From positions 27,758,354 through 27,822,353 of the forward strand of contig NC_063052.1 in NCBI RefSeq assembly GCF_018812025.1: a stretch of 64,000 nucleotides of DNA, in the 5' to 3' direction. The DNA comes from Megalobrama amblycephala. Lineage: Eukaryota > Chordata > Actinopteri > Cypriniformes > Xenocyprididae. The translations under genes and the position numbers were made by a program. Below, in pieces: positions 22,401-32,319 of this stretch; position 1 is the first letter of the stretch; the number at the start of each line of letters is the position of its first letter. The notes under the pieces were generated by a model. The model worked only from the letters and a program-made list of their open reading frames with translations, did not search any database and was not told where the DNA came from.

Positions 22401-23700
22401 CTTTGTTTTTCACTCGGTTCAATTTTACTATCTCCTATCGACCTGAATCCAGAAATGTTAAGGTGCCTTATCACGTTTGTATACACCAGATGAAAGCCCC
22501 AAAGAACCCGAAGCCATTCTCCCAGAGAAACTCATCGTCAGCCCAATCACCTGGTCAGCAGAGACCATACCCTCCTCCAATGCCTCCACCAACACTCCGC
22601 CAGGTTGCCCGCCAGGCTTGCAGTATATCAGTCGGACACGTCGCACTCCACTCATTCACTCTGCTCACACCTCACTAGGCACTGGCCACCCAGAGGTCAA
22701 TGAAACCCTCTCGTTGCTGAAAGAAGGCTTCTGGTGGCCCAACATGGCATCAGATGTCAGAAGGTACGTGCAGGGATGCAAGGAATGCGCCATCTTGAAG
22801 AGCCCACGCCATCTACCATCCGGCAAGCTCCTTCCTCTGCCCGTTCCCAACCGACCATGGTCACACCTAGGGGTGGACTTCATTACTGATCTGCCAGCTT
22901 CTAAAGACTGTACCTGTATCTTTGTGGTTGTTGATAGATTCTCTAAATCCTGACGTTTGATTCCTTTAAAGGGACTGCCCACTGCCATGGAGACCGCGGA
23001 GCTCATGTTTAACCACATATTCTGATACTATGGAATTCCAGAGGACATTGTGTCGGACAGAGGACCCCAATTAATCTCTTGTGTCTGGAAAGCCTTCTTC
23101 TCACTCCTAGGTGTGACCATCAGCCTATCTTTGGGATACCATCCGCAGTCGAACGGGCAGATGGAAAGGAAGATTCAAGAGATCAGCCGCTTCCTCCGTA
23201 CCTTCTGTCATGGCCACCAGGACTCTTGGAACCAGTACCTGGGTTGGGCCAAGTATGCACAGAACTCCCTACGCCAACCATCTACCGGACTCACACCATT
23301 CCAGTGTGTGCTCGGTTACCAACCACCACTGTTCCCCTGGTCAGGGGAATCCTCGGACGTACCATCTGTCGACTACTGGTTCTGAGAGAGCGAGAGGGTC
23401 TGGGACTCAGCCCACCAACTACAACGAGCTCTACGTAGACGCAGGATGACAGCAGACCTTCGCTGCTCTGAAGCACCAGCCTATCAACCTGGACAGAAGG
23501 TCTGGCTGTCAACCAGAGACATCCGCCTGCCGTAAGCTGAGTCCCAGGTTCATTTGCCCATTCACCATCACGGAGCAGATCAACCCGGTCACGTACAAAC
23601 TCCAACTTCTTCCTCAATACCGCATTCACCCCACATTCCATGTGTCTTTGTTGAAACCTCACCACCCTTCTGTCCCTGTCTCCACAGAGCCTGGTGTAGC
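19431..23700 (+). pseudogene. Gypsy-1 pol remnant (PR, RT, RNase H, IN)
   Basis: The protease start carries NALLDSGSAGNFI (D-S-G) and is cut at 19630 by the hAT-like insert; it resumes after 21009 (STADVILG). RT begins around [20 protein letters not shown] and is deleted between the YPLP region near 21650 and [15 protein letters not shown], which removes the middle of the fingers-palm. RNase H ([16 protein letters not shown], then a frameshift, [10 protein letters not shown]) and integrase follow ([49 protein letters not shown]). Stop codons occur in integrase near 22952 and 23025. Function is lost. Confidence 0.85.
19630..21002. mobile_element. 1.37-kb hAT-like element inserted in Gypsy-1
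   Basis: Starts CAGACCTGCCAACC and ends with the near-inverted GTTGGCAGGTCTG. It is flanked by AATAACT at 19623-19629 and 21003-21009, and Gypsy protease coding sequence resumes after it. No transposase frame was found inside; frame 20678-20878 has no motif. A TGCGTAC/GTACGCA iteration lies near the right end. The CAG...CTG ends and 7-8-bp duplication suggest hAT. Confidence 0.82.
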
Positions 23701-23710
23701 AGCTGGCCAC

Positions 23711-24162
23711 TGTCACAGACACGCCAGGCTCAAGCACCATCCAATCACAGCGCACTCCCTCACCAGAGTACTGATCACTCACACCTGCACTTCATCATCA
23801 CCGCAATCAGCCTGCACATAAAAGACACTCACACACACTCAGTCACCATCCGGTCTCATTTGCATTAAGGACTTACCTCCATGTTTACCTCGAGGACTTC
23901 CATTGCTATACTTACCTGTCTCCCATGTTTCCAAGTCTCCTCCTGTGTTCCAAGTCTGTGTGTAAGTGTCGTCAGTCTCCACCGTCTCAACTCTACACTC
24001 GCATCCAGGATCATCACTCTGCAAAGCACAAAGGACAGTATCACTACTTAATCTCTCATCATTCACTTCAACAACGTCTGTATTACTCACCTGTGTTCAC
24101 TTTATACTCTGCTTGTGTCAATAAACACCATTACCCGTGATCTGTCTCCGACCAGTCTGTAT
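23711..24162 (+). repeat. Gypsy-1 right LTR
   Basis: About 452 bp, similar to the left LTR with scattered substitutions and small indels (for example GTCTCCTCCTGTGTTCC versus GTCTCCTTTGTTCC). The divergence between LTRs indicates an old insertion. Confidence 0.85.
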
Positions 24163-24204
24163 TGCAACACCTTGAATCCCAAAGATTTATTATTTGAAAC
24201 CTAT

Positions 24205-24499
24205 TATCACAGCCATCTCTGTTTGGACTTTGTTTTCTCTTGCACCGTTTTCCCTGCCTTGTTTGTTGTCATGGTTTCTGAGTTGAGTCTTCATCACTGT
24301 CTGCTGTGTATCGTTATTCACCTTAATTTGCTCCTGTATTTAAGTTCCCTTGTTTCTGTTCATTGTTGTAGGGTCTCGTTGGTGTTATATGTAGAAAGCT
24401 CTTCTCTCTGTTGGATATATCTGCCTGTGGATTTATTAAAGATTACCTTTATCTTCAACATCATGTTTGTGAGTGTTCTACTACACAGCCTAGCTGACA
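24205..24499 (+). repeat. Possible solo LTR
   Basis: Resembles fish Gypsy LTRs in style: TATCACAGCC start, TTTGTTGTCATGGTTTC, CTGTATTTAAGTTCCC, TTATTAAAGATTACC, and an end near CTAGCTGACA. The boundaries are a guess and no duplication was confirmed. Confidence 0.35.
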
Positions 24500-25260
24500 C
24501 CTATATAATTCACATTTCTATTTTTTTATTTTATTACAACATAAAAATAACAATACATAGGCCTATTATGAAATATTTTTAAAAAGAAATACGAGGTATT
24601 AGTACTGCATTAAAGTGGTCCATGAAAAAATAATCACAATTTTGACATTTACTGTACTGTTTGAATTCATTCTAAACTGCAAATTCTTACACACATGCTT
24701 ACATTTACTACATGTAGTTGTGAATGTGCTTTTTAAAATCTTATTGATTGTATTTTTTAATCTCCACATGGCACAGCTGACTGCTACTTGCGAAAACAAG
24801 CTGTGATACATCCACTCCATAACGTGAAAATCTATGGTTATAGAACCACCAGGACTGTACCCGCAGCAACTATAAATTCATTCTGCTTGAGTCGCATCTG
24901 AATGTGGAGTAGTGTATCAAACTAAGGAATAAATCCTTTAATTTAAAGATGTGAATATCTTTTATATATAATAGTTCTGTGTTTGTTTAATGTTTGTTCT
25001 GAGAATAGACATTACTCTTTTACTCACATAGAATTCCAACATGCAATATTCTAAAACAACATTCAGAAGCAATAAATACTACATTAAAGCAATTCTAAGA
25101 GCATTCTATGTGTTTGTAGTGTGTACTAATTGCATTAGTACACACAAGGGCATTTTGGAAAATCGTGCTTAATGTTTTCTAAGCCAGTATTTATTTCCAG
25201 AGAATTTTCTGAAATAGACCCCCACACCCCCATGCCCCCCATTTAAAAAATCCTGGAATC
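24500..25260. other. Intergenic, no gene recognised
   Basis: AT-rich DNA upstream of the intact C1q gene. Frames at 24599-24820 and 24615-24806 on opposite strands have no supported motif. A 'GCCCCTGA' remnant near 25260 may come from an old retroelement. Confidence 0.45.
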
Positions 25261-25610
25261 GCCCCTGATGTTAGAGTGCAGATCAGAAAAGCCATTCACG
25301 TGACCAGAGGTTTCTGTGATTTTCCCTTCGGGTGCTGTAAGGTTACCGACCGCTGAGAGAGGAATCAGATAAAGAGATAAACTTCTACTGATCCTAGAAC
25401 ATCCATTTGTTTATGATTAACAATTAACTTGAATTACTTTTCTTTATCTGAAGTAATACAAGTCATGTACAAAAGACTTACAAGAAACTTGCAGGATATA
25501 CTCTGCAATATGACCTCTTATAAATCAAAAGGAAAAGTTGATTTCTCAATTCATGACCCCTTTAATTATGATTAACAATTAACTTGAGTTACTTTTATTA
25601 TCTGAAGCAA

Positions 25611-25617
25611 TATAAAT
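25611..25617 (+). promoter_or_regulatory. TATA-like box of C1q gene
   Basis: TATAAAT lies about 100 bp before the C1q start codon and would place transcription start near 25640. Just upstream, a ~62-bp segment (ATGATTAACAATTAACTTGA...) occurs twice at about 25413 and 25565. The deleted pseudogene copy lacks this part. Confidence 0.4.
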
Positions 25618-25712
25618 CATGTACACAAGACAGTAAATCAGGACACTAAAAAATGAACATGAGAGGCTGTGGGAATGACAGAGCAACAGCTGGACACAAA
25701 CATCAGTGAAGA

Positions 25713-27053
25713 ATGAAGGCTTTAGTATGTATACTGCTGCTGTTGGAAACCTTTGTGTTTGTCGTCCAGCAGCAGGTAGATGGAGGACTCAATGAGAATG
25801 AGATCAGTCAACAGATCAGCTCTGAGGATGGAAGACAGAATCCACCTCAAACAGACACTTTGAGAGCTGAAGCTTCAACTGACAGACAACAATACTGTTA
25901 TCTGGGCATCCCTGACATCCATGCAGCACTGAGAGAACTGACCGCCACCGTTACAGAGCAGAAAGAAAACATCAGAGAACTGACCGCCACCGTTACAGAG
26001 CAGAAAGAAAACATCAGAGAACTGACTGCCACCGTTACAGAGCAGAAAGGAAACATCAGAGAACTGACCGCTGCGGATACAGAGCAGAAAGAAAACATCA
26101 GAGCTTTAGAGATGCAATTGAGAGAAGCTGAGCAGGCTGCAGAACAACAGACGTTTATCCTGGAAGAGCTGAACAAGAAAAATTATGGTACCTCATCAAA
26201 ACCTCACCAATATAATACAAATGTCAGTGTTAAGTTGAGTGTATACTGTGTAAATGGTTTAGTAGTATAAATGTCATTTAACAGAATCTTTATTCCTTCA
26301 CAGAAATTTCCAATCTTACTCAGAGTCAAGTGGAGGAGTTGAGAAAGGAAAATAGAGGTGAAAGTGTGCTTGAATGATGTTAAATTCAGTGTAACAGAGT
26401 AATATATCACAACAGTCCTTATGTTTTTCAATAACAGACGGTGAAATAGCTTTTTCAGCTGGACTGATGCAATCTGGCAGTGGATATATTGGTCCTTTTA
26501 CCAATCACATCACAATAACCTACAAAAAAGTCTTCACAAACATAGGGAACGCCTACAACCCAGTTACAGGTAATTATCAATGAAATGGAGTCATAAACCC
26601 TTCTGCTCCGTTCAGACCTCTCTGCAGTTGTGTAATGTGTATAAGAGAATTAAATGATCTGCCATCTTTCTAAACTATTACACAGTGTGTTTGGTAATTG
26701 AGCAATCATACAGGAAACAGCTGATTCTGTATCTCTTGTTATTTGATTCAGGTGTTTTCAGAGCCCCACTGAAAGGAGCGTACATGTTCAGAGTCTCTGT
26801 ATACGGTCATGGTGGAATTGAAGCAACTGCAGCCATTTTTAAGAATGAAAAGCTGGTGGTTATGGCACATGATAGTCAGACTCAGGGTGCGTTAGGCGCC
26901 TCAAATGGAGTTGTGTTGATCCTGGAAGTTGGAGATGTTGTCTATGTGAGACTTTGGTCTGGCTCGAGGATATTTGATAACCAGAATAACGTCAACACTT
27001 TCAGTGGTTTCCTACTGTTTCCCTTAAGAGAACAGGAGATTTGCAGGATGTGA
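25713..27053 (+). CDS. Secreted C1q-domain protein (C1q-like)
   Basis: Four exons: 25713-26187, 26304-26357, 26438-26569, 26752-27053, all phase 1 with GT-AG borders, giving 320 residues. It opens with a signal peptide (MKALVCILLLLETFVFVV). Residues from about 72 form a coiled coil of near-identical 14-residue repeats (two heptads each) built on RELTATVTEQKENI, then ALEMQLREAEQAAEQQ. The C-terminal ~130 residues are a C1q head: VAFSAGL-like start (IAFSAGLMQSGSGY), GPFTNHITITYKKVF, APLKGAYMFRVSVYGHGG, VYVRLWSGSR, FSGFLLFP. It is probably a secreted trimeric or multimeric innate-immune or cerebellin-like ligand of the large fish C1q-like family, using a coiled coil rather than collagen for oligomerisation. 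It is the functional-looking paralogue of 858-1430; its C-terminus extends eight residues past the pseudogene's stop. Confidence 0.9.
25934..26100 (+). repeat. 42-bp coding tandem repeat in C1q exon 1
   Basis: Four copies of a 42-bp unit (GAGAACTGACCGCCACCG... GAAAACATCA), each encoding 14 residues. The first three are nearly identical at DNA level, which indicates recent unit duplication or conversion that lengthens the coiled-coil stalk in steps of two heptads. Confidence 0.85.
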
Positions 27054-28100
27054 TTCCAATAATTCAGAACATTTAGCATATGATTTAAGATGAAAATAAT
27101 GAAGAATCATTAACATATGAACCTGTATTAATAAGGACTAATGTGTATTTGAAATGTTCAATAGATTACTGCATAAAAGTCTGTACTAAAGTTGTATACA
27201 TGTTCACATACAATTTATATATACAAGTTATATGCATTTGTATAAGGGGTTTTAGCACTGTGTAACACACTTGGCCTGTCACATTAGTTTCCCTTGTATA
27301 TGTACACCTACTACCTGACACTAAGGGGGAGTGTTGTGCTGACTGCTCTAGTATATCAGCAAGGTAGTGATAGAAGAAGGTAGATTGGTTTGGTGACAAC
27401 AAAGAATATACACTAACAAGAAGCGACACTCAATATAACGTTCCATTGAAACACCGGCGCCCAGCAGCAGCCCTGCGTTTCCGCCATTTTGTGGTGAAAG
27501 AGTCGGCAGTCCACTAGTTTCTATGGCAATATCAGCTGCTTTGTTAAAAAAAACGTACATTAAAGTTGAAAACCAACCTGAATGATGACAACACAGAATA
27601 AAATACTATCAATAGTGATCATCAAATCCTTTTAACAGACTTTGTGTCTTCCACTTTTTTCACATAAAGTTCAAGCATTAGCATTATAACCACTGAATTA
27701 ATACCAACATATGAAATTAAGGACATGCATCAGAAAAATTGGGAATGTTGGACAATAAATATATAACAGAATATAACAGTTTGATTTTGCAGTGTTGTCT
27801 AATGTCCATTAAAGCAAAAGTGTCCAAAAGTGTGAATTATGGGATAACGGACACAGCAATGCATCATATTATAAAATCATTATGTTTGTAGCGTGAGCCA
27901 TTAAAACGTACAATATATATGTTTCAATTCAGAACTCGTGGAGTGATACTATTATTATTCCATTAGGTCTGATCTATATTGTTCGCTGCAAACATGATGA
28001 TCAAACATTTATTAATTATTAATTTACTATTAATAAATGAGTAAAGTTGCATAAAATGGAAATACTCAATAAAGTAGCCTAACTACATTTACTGCAAAAA
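27054..28100. other. 3' flank of C1q gene, no other gene
   Basis: The first ~90 bp match the flank of the pseudogene copy. The rest is AT-rich; minus-strand frames at 27166-27429 and 27348-27560 show no motif. Confidence 0.45.
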
Positions 28101-28350
28101 ATGCTGTTCTTACTTAGAATTTTTGTCTTGTTTCCAGTCCAAATATCTAAAAATTCTTAGATCAAGAAGCATTTTCTTGATAAGTAAAAATTATTTTCTT
28201 GTTTTTGGGAAAAATAAGTCAAAATTAAGTGAGTTTTTCCTTAAAACAAGCAAAATAATCTGCCAATGGGGTAAGCAAAAATAATCTTAGTCCAAACTAA
28301 AAACAAGATTATATATCTTATTTTTGGTTTGAAATAAGATTACTTTATTA
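28101..28350. repeat. Dispersed fish repeat (TCTTGTTTCCAGTCC type)
   Basis: Contains CTTGTTTCCAGTCCAAATAT, AAAACAAGCAAAATAATCTG and CCAATGGGGTAAGCAAAA. This is a recurrent non-coding repeat of teleost genomes that I recognise by sequence style, probably a non-autonomous DNA element. Borders and class are uncertain. Confidence 0.45.
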
Positions 28351-28372
28351 AATAGAATTAAAAGTAGTTAAA

Positions 28373-30113
28373 TGTAGGGCATCGCTCGACAGAACTTACC
28401 AATGACTTTATCAATGAACAACATGATTGAACAAAGCTTCATTTGGTCCAAAAGATCCATTTCCTGACAGGAAACACCTAGCCTTAACAGAAGTGATGAC
28501 GTGACTTCTTTTAACAAAGGACTCTGTCTAAAGGACTTCTTAGCTCATCAGCAATAAACTAATCAGAACCATCACGTGGATCTGATCACATTAAATCTAT
28601 TGATTCTCTCACAAAACCCTCTTGTATTATCGGACGGAACAGGAAAAGACCCATCAACGGATTTAAAGACGAATCTGTCCTATCAATACCTCCCTTGTGT
28701 GAGCAATCCATCCTGACCCGGTCACTCGTGACTCCGGTCAAAGTTTAAACTATGCTTAAGGACTCAATCTTGAATCTCAAAAGGGACAATTGTCGATTAC
28801 TTAAAATATTAACTATATCTAGAATAACGCATGATATGATGGGATTACTAACATGTTGGAGTCAATGCATTATATGTTGGTATTCCCGTATGCATTTTCT
28901 TTCTCTTGTAATCATTGTTTTAATTAGGTCAGTCTAGTAATATGTGTGGAAGAAGTGTGTCATGTTTGAGTTCTAAATGCAGAATTTATAATTCTCTGTA
29001 ATTCTGTGTGAATGGAACATTGAAATTCAGTATCAGGAAAATATTAAGAAACATTATAAAGTTGTTAATAAAACAGGAGAATGTTCCACAGATATCACGC
29101 GATGTGATCAATAGACAATAGACGAGGCGTGTCTAATCTCCGTAGCAACGTCTCATTGGAGGATCGCTCCTTTAAAACTATGCTGTCCAAACAAGCTAGT
29201 GCTGGAAGTCAGAAATCAGTCAGAAGTCGGTCAGAATCGCTCGAAATCGGTCAGAAGCCGGACTGAAGCACAGTCGTTGAAGCCGTTAGCCGAAGCACCG
29301 CTACTTTGACCACGGCGGAAAAGTCGCATGGGTCATGATAACTGATTGACCGGGGCTGATTTCCATCTAACACCCGACTTCAACCACGAGCTGCGCCGCT
29401 GATCATTCGACAGCCGTCACATCCAGACTCCGCAACCCTCTGTGAAATATCTGACCAAAGTCTCCCAAGAAGAGAGCCGCTCAAGCCAGACGCTCAGAAC
29501 AGCGCGTTGCACCAGCCAGCAGCATCCTTCAAGCTTCCGCGCAACCCACAGGGCTTTCCCGAGAAGACGTCACCTGAAAGACAGCCAATCCAGAACGGGA
29601 TTCCGCTGTACACGAGTCACGGAACAACCCGATTACCTCAGCTGTCACAGCAAACGCAGGTACAAGCAAACTTCTCTCTCTCTTGCTGGAAACTGGTGAA
29701 ACTCCTTTAAACCTAAAGAATCAAGCCAAAGCTCTGCTTTTGTGATTTTCCTCAGGTTATGAGTTAAGTTAGCACTGAACTTGGGACTTTTCATAACTCA
29801 TCAACTCCGCGAATGTGTGTGCATGTATGTATGTGTGTGTGTGTGTTTAGCCTTAGTTTCCTGTAATCATTAGAAGTAGTCAATAAATCTTGTTTTGATT
29901 TTCACATATACGAGTTTCTTGTGCTGTTTGTCAAATTACTGTGTCAAATATTGTTACTGTTGGCCGCAGAATAATATTTTATCCAGAATTGGTAAAATTC
30001 CTCAATTTTCGCTGGACAAATAATTGATGAAGTGTTAAATATTAATTCTGAATCATTTACAGTGAATCATTTACAGTTGATTCAATTCTTATTCCCTGTA
30101 ACAATTAAATTGA
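28373..30113 (+). repeat. Possible 1.74-kb solo LTR
   Basis: Begins TGTAGGGCATCGC and ends CCCTGTAACA. Flanks GTTAAA (left) and ATTAAA (right) could be a six-base duplication with one mismatch. It contains a promoter-like CTCCTTTAAAACTATGC around 29170, a CAATAAATCTTG poly(A)-like site near 29880 and a (GT)n run near 29835, the layout of a long LTR. Frames at 29442-29710 overlap each other and show no domain. No partner LTR or coding region is present, so the class is unknown. Confidence 0.4.
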
Positions 30114-30690
30114 GCTAATAAATAGGCTAAGTCCTTACATAAACTACAGTCAAGGGTCCGTGTACCTTCGTATAATTTGTTTTTTCGTTTTTGTCTTCTA
30201 AACGGAAAAACGAAGAAAGCATTCATTTATCACATATTCGACCCTCCTCATGAGCATAAATAAACAAATTTCGAGTCGTTTTTTTCATATTTTTATTTTC
30301 GTTTTAATCACACTTTGTTCTAATCCACCAAAAGGAAAACAATAAAACCAAAATGGATAAACGGCTTGAATATTCGATCTCTACATGGGCGGGAATAAAA
30401 CGCCCCTTTCTGCTGATGGTCAACCAAAGATCAAGCCGCGCCATCAGTTCTCAGCTCCAGAATCAGCTCCGCGCAACAGTAGACTATATATCCGGTACAT
30501 TTGTACGGATTATTACAGAGTTTATTGCAACTACATTTAATCTAGTTCTCATCAAACAGCCAGACTAATAAATAACTCGACACAACCCGTGCCGGGGCAG
30601 AGCTAGACAGAGCTTTCTTCTGTATTCATTCACATGCCATGAAATACTAATTTATCGTAATAAATATTAATTTACGTGGCATCTGCTCTC
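30114..30690. other. Intergenic, no gene recognised
   Basis: AT-rich DNA with a partial inverted 'TTTTTTCGTTTT...AAAAACGAA' section near 30180-30220. Frame 30353-30568 has no motif. The LINE 5' untranslated region probably begins toward the end. Confidence 0.4.
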
Positions 30691-31011
30691 ACAACTTTGG
30701 CACACTTGAAATGGCGAAGGGCCATCTTGTTCTTCTAAGGATTATTATTATTATTCAACGCTGCTCAACGCTGCTGCCCTGTCTGACCTACGTTTGGAGC
30801 TTCGTGGAGTCCTAAATCCTTCTCTTATTCCTATTCACATAATATAACTTTCTTATTTTTCACTAGATTACCTATTGCATAGTATTACTAAACGGAACGA
30901 TATTACTAGTAATCTACCAGCGTAATCACCTAGTGTTAGCCATAGCCCGCTAGCCTGCTAGCTACCGTCTACTTTCTTTTTTCCTCTAAACCAACCTTCC
31001 TTGTCGATTTA

Positions 31012-32130
31012 ATGGCGGATTTATCCGATGTATGTTATTCTGATCTGTCCTCGCCAGATCGGGAAGCGGTGGAGACGTTGCTGCCCGCATTCATCGATCC
31101 ACCGCGAGGTACAGCGTCCCGCACATCACCCTTGCCCCAGGCACCGGCAAGCGACCGAGACATCCAGCCAGCGAGTCCCGTGTGCGTTGCAGTTTTCGGA
31201 CGGCGTTCATCAAACACACGGTCAGTCATGTCCGACGATTATCATGTGTATTAAATGTAACATGTACAGCTTAGCTCTTTCTGTCAGCAGTGAGACTTAC
31301 ACATGTGATAAATGCAGGATATTGTCAGGACAGAGAGAATCTCAGAATTAGAGACACGCATCCAAACTTTAATTGAGGATAGTGAGAATGAAAGGGCCTT
31401 AGATACTGCTTTGGATGCGACTAGCCTAGTAAACACTGCACATTCGGTTCCGGTTGTAGAGCCACGCAGCAGGCTAACTGGGTGACTGTGAGGCGCATAG
31501 TGGCAAGAACAAACACCACTCTTCCGTTCCGATTGAACATCAAACAGGTTCTCCCACTCAGTGACGCACCCACTGAGAATCCTGTTGAAAGTGCCCTAGT
31601 TATTGGCGATTCTATTACACGGAACGTGAAATAGAGACACCAGCCACCATAGTCACATGTTTGCCGGGGGCCAGAGCACCTGACATCAAAGCAAATTTAA
31701 AAGTGCTGGCTAATGCTAAACGTAAATATTCTAAATCATTATCCACGTCGGCACAAATGATGTTCGACTTCGCCAGTCGGAGATCACTAAAATTAACATT
31801 AAAGAGGTGTGTGAACTCGCAAATTCAATGTCAGCAGAAGTAATTTGTTCTGGCCCTCTTCCTGTTCGTCGGAGTGATGAGATAGTTAGCAGGTTATCAT
31901 CACTCAATGGCTGGCTGTCTAAGTGGTGTCCGCAGAATAATATAGGTTTCATAGACAATTGGAAAAGCTTTTGGGGCAGACCTGATCTGTTGAAAAGAGA
32001 TGGTATTCATCCCTCCGGGATGGTGCTGCTCTTCTATCTAGAAATTTGGCAAATAGTCTTAGAGCTAAACCATGACAAACCAGGGCCCAGATCAGGACGC
32101 AGACAACTGGCTAAACCGACCGTCTGCTAG
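31012..32130 (+). pseudogene. LINE ORF1 with PHD-like and esterase-like domains
   Basis: Starts with an ATG (MADLSDVCYSDLSSPDREAV). A cysteine pattern CIKCNMYSL...TCDKC resembles the PHD-like finger of CR1 ORF1. Farther on, in shifted frames, are VIGDSI (GDS block of SGNH hydrolases), [24 protein letters not shown] and KRDGIHPSG (the DxxH block). CR1-group LINEs are known to carry such an esterase-like ORF1. Frame changes near 31250, 31350, 31490 and 31740 make it a pseudogene. Confidence 0.72.
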
Positions 32131-32319
32131 CCGCCTCACGTCACAGAACTCAGATAATTCACAGCACATAGAAACTCTTTCACCTAGATATTATCACATA
32201 GAGACTGTGTCTGTACCTCGAACTAGTAAATACAAAAACTTCCGAAACCTTTTAAGGGTAAAAATTTAATTGATGTTCAAAAAATGAAAATCACAGATAA
32301 ATCAGATAAACAAATGATA

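Larger units (their letters stand above)
18180..24162 (+). mobile_element. Decayed Ty3/Gypsy LTR retrotransposon (Gypsy-1)
   Basis: Flanked by similar direct repeats starting TGTCACAGACAC at 18180 and 23711 and ending near GACCAGTCTGTAT. Interior order is gag, protease, reverse transcriptase, RNase H, integrase, then an integrase tail ([15 protein letters not shown], in shifted frames), which is the Ty3/Gypsy order. Coding regions have many frameshifts and stops, an internal RT deletion and an inserted hAT-like element at 19630-21002. Not capable of movement on its own. Confidence 0.88.

Noticed and set aside
23291..23782. 163-residue minus-strand frame opposite Gypsy-1
   Set aside because: Antisense to the integrase tail and right LTR, without a motif.
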